Position numbers and translations under genes: made by a program. From Agromyces atrinae (GTDB lineage: Bacteria > Actinomycetota > Actinomycetes > Actinomycetales > Microbacteriaceae), in assembly GCF_013407835.1 (NCBI RefSeq), contig NZ_JACCBI010000001.1:3100001-3164000 (forward strand): a stretch of DNA of 64,000 bases. The letters are read 5' to 3'. A model generated the notes under the pieces. That model saw nothing but the letters and a program-made list of their open reading frames with translations, was not told the DNA's origin and did no database searches. This document shows, one piece after another, positions 55,073 to 62,672 of this stretch. Positions within the stretch are counted from its first letter, which is position 1, and every line of letters begins with the position of its first letter.

Positions 55073-55584
55073 GACTGTGGCCTTTCGGTGGGGAGGGGGG
55101 ATTCGGGGCTCTGCTCATCACGACCCTGCTCATCAAGGACCTGGATGACGGTCTTGAGGTCGTCGTGCAGGGCGCCGAGGTCGACGGACGTGACGCGACT
55201 GAAGTGCTCGGTGAAGCTCGCGTCGAGTGCGGCGGCCGCGTTCGCGACGAGGTCCCGAGCAGCGCGTGTGAGCGCGAGCACGACGCGGCGCGCGTTGGCG
55301 GGGTCGCCGGGCAGCGTGATCCAGCCCGCGTCGACGAACGAGGTCAGGCGCTTCGAGACCGCGGCCTTCGAGACGCCGAGGCACTCGGCCATCTCGGTGA
55401 CGTCGGGGTGGCCGGGCCGCTCGATCGACGACAGTACGGCGAGGAAGAAGAACTGGCTGTACGTGATTCCGAACTGAGCGCGCAGCATGCCGTCGGCGAA
55501 CGCGTCGATGCGTTCGACGAGGGCGTGCAGCGTGACGGTGATGCGGTCGCCGAGCGGCGAGTCGGCGTCGGGGGTGAGGTGCAT
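55069..55584 (-). CDS. MarR-family regulator
   Basis: 171 residues. The winged helix reads TEMAECLGVSKAAVSKRLTSFVDAGWI (split over two helices) with the wing at NARRVVLALT. It is the first gene of an operon with the flavodoxin-fold oxidoreductase. Two 11-bp direct repeats overlap its promoter. The -10 box ends 6 bases before the ATG, so the mRNA is probably leaderless. Confidence 0.92.
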   Translation of the reverse strand: MHLTPDADSPLGDRITVTLHALVERIDAFADGMLRAQFGITYSQFFFLAVLSSIERPGHPDVTEMAECLGVSKAAVSKRLTSFVDAGWITLPGDPANARRVVLALTRAARDLVANAAAALDASFTEHFSRVTSVDLGALHDDLKTVIQVLDEQGRDEQSPESPLPTERPQS

Positions 55585-55590
55585 GCCCCG

Positions 55591-55628
55591 AGTAAACCCG
55601 TTAACACCCTCAATGTCAACCCGTTAAC
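55591..55628 (-). promoter_or_regulatory. Promoter with two MarR-type operator repeats
   Basis: On the minus strand TTGACA (55614-55619) and TTTACT (55591-55596) are spaced by 17 bases. AACCCGTTAAC occurs twice (55595-55605 and 55618-55628) in direct orientation 23 bases apart, one on the -35 side and one at the -10, each containing the GTTAAC palindrome. This is consistent with autorepression by MarR. Confidence 0.75.
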
Positions 55629-55647
55629 TCACCTCGACCGAAAAACA

Positions 55648-55708
55648 GTCTCGGCGTCACGACACGCTGGCTACAACGAGTGTGGCCAGCGTGTCGTGAC
55701 GCCGAGAC
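55648..55708. repeat. Palindromic intergenic repeat, family A, copy 3 (different inner arms)
   Basis: A perfect 24-bp stem: the outer part GTCTCGGCGTCACGA is shared with copies 2 and 4, but the inner part is CACGCTGGC instead of ATGTGCT, with the opposite arm changed to match (GCCAGCGTG). The loop is 13 bases. Confidence 0.9.
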
Positions 55709-55756
55709 GGATTGAGCGGGGCCGGCCCGAGGGCGCAGCTCGCGGGTGAGGGGCGG

Positions 55757-56734
55757 TCAGAAGGCGGCGGCGACCTCGGCGTAGTCCTCGGGGGTGAGTT
55801 CGAGGTCGGCCGCGGCGATCCAGCCGTCGATCTGCTCGGGGGAGCGCGCGCCCACGATCGCAGCCGTCACGCCGTCGAAGCCGAGCGTCCACGCGGCAGC
55901 CGCGGCCGCCTGCGAGACCCTGTGACGTGCGGCCACGCGGGCGAGCGCGTCGCCGATCCGCAGGTTCGCGTCGAGGTTGGTCGTGAAGTCGGCGCTGTTG
56001 CGTCGCCAATCGTCATCCGGTAGGTTCGCGACCCGCTCGGCCGAGAATGCGCCGGTCAGGAGGCCCGACCCCATGGGGCTGTAGACGATGACGCCCGTGT
56101 CGTTCGCGGCGCACCACGGCAGGATCTCGTCGGCGACGCCCCGGCGGATCGCCGAGAACGGCGGCTGCAGCGTGTCGACGTGCCCGATCGCCTCGGCGGC
56201 CTCGAGCTGTTCGACCGAGTGGTTCGAGAGTCCGATCGCACGCACCTTGCCCTCGTCGCGCAGGTCGACGAAGGTCTGCCAGTACTCCTCGAGCGGCGTT
56301 CCATCTTCGGCGGGCCAGTGCATCTGGTAGAGGTCGATGCGCTCGACACCGAGGCGGCGGAGTGATGCCTCCGCCTCGCGCCGGATCGACGCGGGGTCGC
56401 CGACGCGCTTCGCCCGCTCGCGACGGTTCTCCAGGTCCCAGACCATGCCGCCCTTCGTGAAGACGTACGGCCGGTCTGCTTCGGGCAGGTCGGCGAGGGC
56501 TCGCGCGACGACTTCTTCCGAGTGGCCGAGGCCGTACACGGCGGCCGTGTCGATCCAGTTCACACCGGCCTCGACGGCGTGCCGAATGGCGGCGACCGAG
56601 TCGGCGTCATCCTGCGCGCCCCAGCCGAATGCCCAGTCGCTGCCGCCGATCGCCCATGCGCCGAAGCCGACGCGCGTGATGTCCATGCCCGTCGTGCCGA
56701 GCGGGTTCGTGGGGTGAGGGGTCTCGTTCGTCAT
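55757..56734 (-). CDS. Aldo/keto reductase 2
   Basis: 325 residues. Tetrad Asp62, Tyr67 (DTAAVYG), Lys94 and His139 (YQMHW); the NADP-binding IVGARSPEQIDGW lies near the C-terminus. The subfamily resembles the YghZ/general-stress-protein-69-like reductases. It starts 9 bases after the stop of aldo/keto reductase 3 on the same strand, so the two are one operon. Confidence 0.9.
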   Translation of the reverse strand: MTNETPHPTNPLGTTGMDITRVGFGAWAIGGSDWAFGWGAQDDADSVAAIRHAVEAGVNWIDTAAVYGLGHSEEVVARALADLPEADRPYVFTKGGMVWDLENRRERAKRVGDPASIRREAEASLRRLGVERIDLYQMHWPAEDGTPLEEYWQTFVDLRDEGKVRAIGLSNHSVEQLEAAEAIGHVDTLQPPFSAIRRGVADEILPWCAANDTGVIVYSPMGSGLLTGAFSAERVANLPDDDWRRNSADFTTNLDANLRIGDALARVAARHRVSQAAAAAAWTLGFDGVTAAIVGARSPEQIDGWIAAADLELTPEDYAEVAAAF

Positions 56735-56743
56735 GGTCGCCTT

Positions 56744-57604
56744 TCAGGCCGCGGTGAGCGCGGCGATGTCGTCGGGGGTGAGTTCGAGGTCGGGGGCCTG
56801 CGCTGAGTCGATGACGCTCTCGGGGCGCGACGCGCCGGGAATCGGGATGAGGTTCGGCGCGAGCGCGAGCTCCCACGCGAGGCACACGCGCTGCGGGCTC
56901 ACGCCGTGCCGTGCGGCGACCTCGGCGAAGGGGGCGAAGCGAGCGCCAAGGCGTGCGGCGCCGGCGATGCCGCCGAGCGGGCTCCACGGCAGGAACGCGA
57001 GCCCGAGCCGCGTCGTGATGTCGAGTTCGCCCTGGCTCGAGCGGTACGAGGGCGAGAACTGGTTCTGCACCGAGACGAGGTGCTCGCCGAGGATGCCGCG
57101 AGCGATGTCGATCTGCTGCGCATCGGCGTTCGAGATGCCGGCCTGTCGCACGACGCCCTCGTCGACCAGTTCGCGGAGTGCGCCGATCGAGTCGGCGTAG
57201 AGCACCGTCGAGTCGTGGCGGTGGAACTGGTAGAGGTCGAGTGCGTCGCCGCCGAGTCGTTCGAGCGAGGCCTTCGCCGCGCGCTTCAGGTACTCGGGGT
57301 CGCCGTGGCGCACCCAGCGTCCGTCGCCCGGGCGCTCGAGACCGCCCTTCGTCGCGACGAGGATGTCGTCGCGATCGCCACCCCACGAATCGAGCGCCTT
57401 CCGGATGAGCGACTCGTTGTGCCCGACCTCGCCCGCGTCGCGGTGGTACGCGTCCGCGGTGTCGATGAGGGTGATGCCCGCGTCGAGCGCGGCGTGGATC
57501 GTGCGGATCGACCGTTCCTCGTCGGGGCGGCCTTCGATCGACATCGGCATCCCGCCGAGTCCGATCGCGCTCACCGTGCGGTCACCGATCCGTCGCGTCT
57601 TCAT
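56744..57604 (-). CDS. Aldo/keto reductase 3
   Basis: 286 residues from the ATG at 57604, which has GGGAG 6 bases upstream; a longer in-frame start at 57646 lacks one. Tetrad Asp48, Tyr53 (DTADAYH), Lys86 and His128. The C-terminal IPGASRPESVIDS contacts NADP. It is the first gene of the two-gene reductase operon. Tandem AKRs of different subfamilies suggest successive or overlapping carbonyl substrates, which cannot be named. Confidence 0.9.
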   Translation of the reverse strand: MKTRRIGDRTVSAIGLGGMPMSIEGRPDEERSIRTIHAALDAGITLIDTADAYHRDAGEVGHNESLIRKALDSWGGDRDDILVATKGGLERPGDGRWVRHGDPEYLKRAAKASLERLGGDALDLYQFHRHDSTVLYADSIGALRELVDEGVVRQAGISNADAQQIDIARGILGEHLVSVQNQFSPSYRSSQGELDITTRLGLAFLPWSPLGGIAGAARLGARFAPFAEVAARHGVSPQRVCLAWELALAPNLIPIPGASRPESVIDSAQAPDLELTPDDIAALTAA

Positions 57605-57651
57605 CGAAGCTCCCGTTCGGCCGCCTCCCTCGGCGGCATCGCTCACGACCC

Positions 57652-57670
57652 TAATCGGTCGACCGGTTAT
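57652..57670. promoter_or_regulatory. Palindrome upstream of the AKR operon
   Basis: TAATCGGTCGACCGGTTAT has a perfect CGGTCGACCG core with near-symmetrical flanks, 48 bases before the aldo/keto reductase 3 start. It is a possible operator; no regulator gene is directly attached. Confidence 0.4.
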
Positions 57671-57711
57671 CCGGAAGGGGGTGTACGGCCGTCATCCCCT
57701 CGTGTATCAGA

Positions 57712-58017
57712 TCACCGCGCGCGGCGCCGAATGAGCGCACCGTATCCCTTCATGAGGTTCGGCACGACGAGGTAGACGGCGAGCGGAACGACCACGAGCG
57801 TGAGCGCGAACGAACGCAGCACGGGGTGCCACCCGGCCCAGACGTCGGCGAGCAACAGCATGCCGATCGTCACGAGCGGGAAGATCGCGAGCCAGGTGAG
57901 CAGGGCGCGCACGTGCACCGACGGCGGTCGCGGGGCGGATGACGCGGGCGTGCCGACCGCGGGCGAGTCGAGGGTTGCGGGCGCGGCGGTCGATGCTTCG
58001 GGGGTGGTGGCGGTCAT
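57712..58017 (-). CDS. DUF2798-like small membrane protein (hypothetical)
   Basis: 101 residues. A Thr/Ala/Pro-rich N-terminal tail (about 35 residues) is followed by two transmembrane helices separated by ADVWAGWHPVLRSF, a layout seen in small DUF2798-type proteins; the family assignment is tentative. The ATG at 58017 is used; a TTG four codons upstream is possible. It is divergent from the TetR gene, and twin CAAC-N6-GTTG sites between them imply TetR control. Confidence 0.65.
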   Translation of the reverse strand: MTATTPEASTAAPATLDSPAVGTPASSAPRPPSVHVRALLTWLAIFPLVTIGMLLLADVWAGWHPVLRSFALTLVVVPLAVYLVVPNLMKGYGALIRRRAR

Positions 58018-58033
58018 GTTCTCGTCCAATCTC

Positions 58034-58090
58034 CAACTGTTCGGTTGTGAATGTAGTGCGTCTTCGCCATCATCCGCAACTATCTGGTTG
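58034..58090. promoter_or_regulatory. Twin TetR-type operators in a divergent promoter
   Basis: CAACTGTTCGGTTG (58034-58047) and CAACTATCTGGTTG (58077-58090) share CAACT-x-T-x2-GGTTG and a CAAC/GTTG dyad, centres 43 bases apart. TAGGAT (58098-58103) lies 6 bases before the TetR ATG as a -10 box. One site is placed for each divergent gene. Confidence 0.65.
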
Positions 58091-58109
58091 GAATCTGTAG
58101 GATGGGCTC

Positions 58110-58808
58110 ATGGCCTGGGACATCGAGCGCACGCAGCAACTGCTGCTCGATGCCGCGACCCGCGAGTTCTGCGACCACGGGCTCGCCGGCGCACGCGTCG
58201 ATCGCATCGCCGCGACGGCGGGCGTCAACAAGGAACGCATCTACCAGTACTTCGGCAAGAAGACCGACCTCTTCGACACCGTCGTCGCGACGGCGCTCCG
58301 CCGCCTCATGGACGAGGTGCCCATCGAGGGCCGGGGCGCCGCCGCGATGGGCGACTACGCCGGGCGACTCTTCGACCACCACGTGCGCGATCGCACCGTT
58401 CCCCGCTTGCTGTTCTGGGAGGGGCTCGAACGCGGCGAAGACGCTCACTCGTCGCCCGAACGACGCGAGCGCCACGAGCTCAAGGTGACGCTCGTCACGC
58501 GGGTGCTCCCGTGCGCGTCGCGACGCGAGGCCGCCGATCTGCTGCTCACGATCGTGAGCCTCTGCGACGCCTGGGTCGTGTTGCCGCAACTCGACGCCCT
58601 GCTCGCGGGCGACGCCTCGAACCGGGTCGCCGAACGTCGCGCCGCGATCGTCGAAGCCGTGACCCTCGCCGCGCAGGCCGTCGTCGATCGCGCGATCCTC
58701 GAGCGCGGGGTCGTCGATTCGGCCGCCGCCGATCGTGAGAGCGCTGGCCGTGAGAGCGCTGACCGTGAGGGCGCTGAGCGAGCCCTCGCTCAGCGCACCG
58801 ACGCGTGA
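58110..58808 (+). CDS. TetR/AcrR-family regulator
   Basis: 232 residues. N-terminal helix-turn-helix (ARVDRIAATAGVNKERIYQYF, of which VNKERIYQYF is the recognition helix). The long helical C-terminal domain ends in a tail of tandem DRESAGRESADREGAER repeats encoded by a degenerate 15-base unit (58735-58783). It is likely autoregulated through the two upstream dyads. Its stop overlaps the GTG of the AEC transporter (GTGA), so transporter and regulator are coupled. Confidence 0.9.
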   Translation: MAWDIERTQQLLLDAATREFCDHGLAGARVDRIAATAGVNKERIYQYFGKKTDLFDTVVATALRRLMDEVPIEGRGAAAMGDYAGRLFDHHVRDRTVPRLLFWEGLERGEDAHSSPERRERHELKVTLVTRVLPCASRREAADLLLTIVSLCDAWVVLPQLDALLAGDASNRVAERRAAIVEAVTLAAQAVVDRAILERGVVDSAAADRESAGRESADREGAERALAQRTDA

Positions 58809-59737
58809 TCGGCGCACTGACCGGCTTCGCCGTCATCGCCGTCGCGATCATCGCGGGGTACGTCGCCGGTCGCACGGGTGTGCTCGGACCGCACGCCCGG
58901 TACGTGCTCAGCCGACTCGTCTTCTTCGTGCTCTCGCCGTTCCTCCTCTTCACCGTGCTGGCGACGGCCGACGTGCGCATCTTGTTCTCGGCCTTGCTGC
59001 CGGTCTCGGCGCTCGCGGCGGTCTCGATGTTCGTGATCTTCGCGGTCATCGCACTCGTCGTGTGGCGTCGTCGAGCGGGAAGTGTCGTCGTCGGCTCGCT
59101 CGCCTCGGGATACGTCAACGCCAACAACATCGGCCTGCCGATCGCGCTCTACATGCTCGGCGATGCGGCGCTCGCCGCCCCTGTCGTGCTGCTGCAGCTG
59201 CTCGTCTTCACGCCCGTCGCGCTCGCGATCCTCGACGCCGAAGCCCAGGGGCGGGCATCCGTCGGGCGCATCGTCGGTCAGACGTTCACGAACCCGATCA
59301 TCCTCGGGTCGCTCGCGGGCCTCGCGACGGCACTCATCACATCGGCGACCGGAACGACGCTGCCCGAGATCGTGCTCGAACCGCTCAGCGTCGTCGGCCA
59401 CGCGGCGATCCCGCTCATGCTCATCAGCTTCGGGATGTCGCTGCACGGCCAGAAGATGCTCGAGGCGGGGTCGGGTCGACGCGACGTGCTGCTCGCCTCG
59501 GCGCTCAAGCTCCTCGTGATGCCCGTCGCGGCGTGGCTCATCGGCCGCTTCGTCTTCGGCGTCGAGGGGCACGCGCTCTATGCCGTCACGGTGCTCGCGG
59601 CGCTGCCGACCGCGCAGAACGTCTTCAACTACGCGCAGCGGTACGAGCGCTCCGAGATCCTCGCGCGCGACACGGTCTTCCTCACGACGCTCGGCTCGAT
59701 CCCCGTGCTCCTCGTCGTCTCCCTCCTCCTCGCCTGA
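58805..59737 (+). CDS. AEC (auxin efflux carrier)-family transporter
   Basis: 310 residues with about 10 transmembrane helices in two inverted five-helix halves. GYVNANNIGLPIALYMLGD is the characteristic crossover of the AEC/BART fold. Bacterial AEC proteins export or import organic acids such as malate or malonate; the substrate is not deducible. The start is GTG overlapping the TetR stop by 4 bases. It is followed by a family A palindrome. Confidence 0.9.
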   Translation: MIGALTGFAVIAVAIIAGYVAGRTGVLGPHARYVLSRLVFFVLSPFLLFTVLATADVRILFSALLPVSALAAVSMFVIFAVIALVVWRRRAGSVVVGSLASGYVNANNIGLPIALYMLGDAALAAPVVLLQLLVFTPVALAILDAEAQGRASVGRIVGQTFTNPIILGSLAGLATALITSATGTTLPEIVLEPLSVVGHAAIPLMLISFGMSLHGQKMLEAGSGRRDVLLASALKLLVMPVAAWLIGRFVFGVEGHALYAVTVLAALPTAQNVFNYAQRYERSEILARDTVFLTTLGSIPVLLVVSLLLA

Positions 59738-59773
59738 CCCCCGCCCGCGTCATCCTGCGCCCCTCTTTCTTCC

Positions 59774-59834
59774 GTCTCGGCGTCACGAATGTGCTGCTCG
59801 CGGGGCTCGAACAGCACATTCGTGACGCCGAGAC
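59774..59834. repeat. Palindromic intergenic repeat, family A, copy 4
   Basis: A perfect 23-bp stem (59774-59796 with 59812-59834) beginning GTCTCGGCGTCACGAATG, around a 15-base loop. It is 36 bases after the AEC stop and 57 before the helicase start. Confidence 0.9.
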
Positions 59835-59890
59835 GTGAGGGGGAGGGGCGGGTGCGAGGGAGGGGGAGCGGGTAGGGCAGACTCGAGAGG

Positions 59891-62485
59891 GTGAACCTGA
59901 CCGAGCGGATGCCGCGCCCGTACGACCCGGATGCCGCATACGACGCTTTCGTCGAGTGGAGCGCATCGCGCGGTCTCACCCTCTATCCCGCGCAGGACGA
60001 AGCGATCATCGAGATCGTCTCGGGCAACAACGTCATCCTCTCGACCCCCACCGGAACGGGTAAGTCGCTCGTCGCGATCGCGGCGCACGCGGCATCCGTC
60101 GCCCGCTCGGGAGGCCGCACCTACTACACGGCCCCCATCAAGGCGCTCGTGAGCGAGAAGTTCTTCGCGCTCGCCGACATCTTCGGCGCCGAAGCCGTCG
60201 GTATGGTGACGGGCGATTCGTCGGTCAACCCCGACGCCCCGATCATCTGCTGCACGGCCGAGATCCTCGCGAATCTCGCCCTCCGACACGGCGCCGATGC
60301 GGATGTTGACCAGGTCGTCATGGACGAGTTCCACTACTACGCCGACCCGGATCGCGGGTGGGCGTGGCAGGTCCCCCTCCTGCTGCTGAACCGCGCGCAG
60401 TTCATCCTCATGTCGGCGACGCTCGGCGACGTCACAGCGATCGCCGACGACCTCACGCGTCGCACGGGCCGCGACACCGCGCGCGTCACGGGAGTCGACC
60501 GCCCTGTGCCCCTGCACTTCTCGTACGCGACGACGCCCGTGCACGAGACCGTCGAGGAGCTGCTCGAGACGAAGCAGTCGCCCATCTACGTCGTGCACTT
60601 CTCGCAGGCTCAGGCGATGGAGCGGGCGCAGGCGCTCTCGTCGATCCGCATCGTCAGCCGTGAGCAGCGCGACGAGATCGCCGAGGCGATCGGGGGCTTC
60701 CGCTTCACGACGGCCTTCGGCAAGACCCTCTCGCGGCTCGTGCGCTCCGGCATCGGCGTGCACCACGCGGGCATGCTGCCGCGCTACCGGCGCCTCGTCG
60801 AGACGCTCGCGCAGCGCGGGCTCCTGCGCGTCATCTGCGGCACCGACACGCTCGGCGTCGGCATCAACGTGCCGATCCGCTCGGTGCTGCTCGCGCAGCT
60901 CTCGAAGTACGACGGTCAGCGTCAGCGGCAGCTCTCGGCGCGCGAGTTCCACCAGATCGCGGGTCGCGCGGGGCGTGCAGGGTACGACACCGCCGGCACG
61001 GTCGTGGCCCTCGCCCCCGAGCACGAGATCGAGAACGCGGCATCCGTCCGGAAGGCCGGCGACGACCCGAAGAAGCTCAAGAAGGTGGTGCGCAAGAAGG
61101 CGCCCGACGGCTTCGTGAACTGGAGCGCGGCGTCGTTCGAGAAGCTCATCGCGGCCGAGCCCGAGCCGCTGCAGCCGCGCATGCAGCTGACCGCGGCGAT
61201 GATGATCAACGTCATCGGTCGCGGCGGAGACGTGTTCGGCAACGTACGCTCCCTCGTCTTCGACAACCACGAGAGCCGCGCGCGTCAGTACGAGCTCGCG
61301 CGTCGTGCGCTCGGCATCTTCCGCACGCTCGTCGCCGCGGGCGTCGTCGAGATCTGGACGTCGAATGTCGCCGATTCTGTCGAGATCGACCGTTCTGACG
61401 GCGATTCTCGACGCGAATGGCGATTCTCGGCAGACACCACGATCCGCCTCACGGTCGACCTGCAGCCGAACTTCGCGCTCAACCAGCCCCTGTCGCCCTT
61501 CGCGCTCGCGGCGATCGAGATCCTCGACCCCGACGACGAGACGCCCCGAGGGGCGACGCCGGATGACGCGGGCATCGCCACCGGCCATTACGCGCTCGAC
61601 GTCGTGAGCGTCATCGAATCCACCCTCGACGACCCGCGCCCGATCCTCTCGCAGCAGCAGTACCGGGCCCGCGGCGAGGCCGTCGCGGCGATGAAGCGCG
61701 ACGGCGTCGAGTACGAGGAGCGCATGGAGGCGCTCGAGGGCGTCACGCACCCGAAGCCGCTCGACGACCTGCTGCGGCAGACGTTCGAGGTCTTCGCGTC
61801 GTCGCAGCCGTGGGTGCGCGACTTCGAGCTATCGCCGAAGTCGGTCGTGCGCGACATGTTCGAGCGGGCGATGTCGTTCGGTGAGTACGTCTCCTTCTAC
61901 CAGCTGGCGCGCAGCGAAGGACTCGTGCTGCGCTACCTGAGCGACGCCTTCCGCGCGATTCGGCAGACGGTTCCGGATGACGCGAAGACCGAAGAACTCA
62001 AAGATGTCATCGAGTGGCTCGGTGAGGTCGTGCGCCAGGTCGACTCGAGCCTCGTCGACGAGTGGTCGGAACTCGTGAACCCCACGGCGGAGGGCGAGAT
62101 CGTCGTGCCTCCTGCCCCGCCGAGCGTCGTCGCGAACCGCCGCGCCTTCACCGTCCTCGTGCGGAACGAGCTCTTCCGTCGCGTGCAGCTCGCCGCCCTC
62201 GAGCGCGATGAGGAGCTCGCCGAACTCGACCCCGATGTGGGTTGGCCGGCGGTGCTCGACGCGTACTACGGCGAGCACGACGAGATCCTCACCGGGCCCG
62301 CCGCGCGCTCGCCGCGCATGATCGAGATCGACGAGAACGCGGGGCCCGGGCTCTGGCGTGCGACGCAGATCATCAGCGACCCCGAGGGTGATCTCGACTG
62401 GCGCATCCACGCCGAGATCGACCTCGACGCGTCGACCGATGAGGGCGCCGCGGTCGTGCGCATCACGGGTGCCGGGCGGCTCTGA
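59891..62485 (+). CDS. DEAD/DEAH-box RNA helicase with DUF3516 domain (Ski2-like)
   Basis: 864 residues. SF2 motifs: Walker A TPTGTGKS (52-59), motif II DEFH (145-148), motif III SATLGD, and motif VI HQIAGRAGRAGYDT. This is followed by an actinobacteria-type DUF3516 C-terminal half of about 400 residues. Relatives of yeast Ski2/Mtr4 unwind structured RNA for decay, so an RNA-processing role is likely. The start is GTG. It is monocistronic. Confidence 0.92.
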   Translation: MNLTERMPRPYDPDAAYDAFVEWSASRGLTLYPAQDEAIIEIVSGNNVILSTPTGTGKSLVAIAAHAASVARSGGRTYYTAPIKALVSEKFFALADIFGAEAVGMVTGDSSVNPDAPIICCTAEILANLALRHGADADVDQVVMDEFHYYADPDRGWAWQVPLLLLNRAQFILMSATLGDVTAIADDLTRRTGRDTARVTGVDRPVPLHFSYATTPVHETVEELLETKQSPIYVVHFSQAQAMERAQALSSIRIVSREQRDEIAEAIGGFRFTTAFGKTLSRLVRSGIGVHHAGMLPRYRRLVETLAQRGLLRVICGTDTLGVGINVPIRSVLLAQLSKYDGQRQRQLSAREFHQIAGRAGRAGYDTAGTVVALAPEHEIENAASVRKAGDDPKKLKKVVRKKAPDGFVNWSAASFEKLIAAEPEPLQPRMQLTAAMMINVIGRGGDVFGNVRSLVFDNHESRARQYELARRALGIFRTLVAAGVVEIWTSNVADSVEIDRSDGDSRREWRFSADTTIRLTVDLQPNFALNQPLSPFALAAIEILDPDDETPRGATPDDAGIATGHYALDVVSVIESTLDDPRPILSQQQYRARGEAVAAMKRDGVEYEERMEALEGVTHPKPLDDLLRQTFEVFASSQPWVRDFELSPKSVVRDMFERAMSFGEYVSFYQLARSEGLVLRYLSDAFRAIRQTVPDDAKTEELKDVIEWLGEVVRQVDSSLVDEWSELVNPTAEGEIVVPPAPPSVVANRRAFTVLVRNELFRRVQLAALERDEELAELDPDVGWPAVLDAYYGEHDEILTGPAARSPRMIEIDENAGPGLWRATQIISDPEGDLDWRIHAEIDLDASTDEGAAVVRITGAGRL

Positions 62486-62672
62486 CACCGCTCGACGCGC
62501 AATCGAGAGGCCTCGACGAGCGTTTCTGCTCATGTGAGCGAACCAGGTGAACGCTGTGTAAAAGAGCGGTGCGGGGGGTACCGCGTGTCGGAGCGGATAC
62601 ATAGGCTACGGAACGCACCCCCCGATCGAGTGCCCCTCATCGAGGGGGCACTTTCGACTGATGGAGACACGA
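62486..62672. other. Intergenic region before the ExeM-type nuclease
   Basis: 187 bases. TAGGCT at 62602-62607 is a -10-like box without a good -35. CGGGGGGT (about 62572) can pair with ACCCCCCG (about 62618). The hairpin at 62629-62652 follows. Confidence 0.35.
62629..62652 (+). terminator. Hairpin just upstream of the nuclease gene
   Basis: AGTGCCCC pairs with GGGGCACT around TCATCGAG and is followed by TTTCG. Its position 20 bases before the start codon could make it a terminator of upstream transcripts or a translational control hairpin. Confidence 0.5.
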
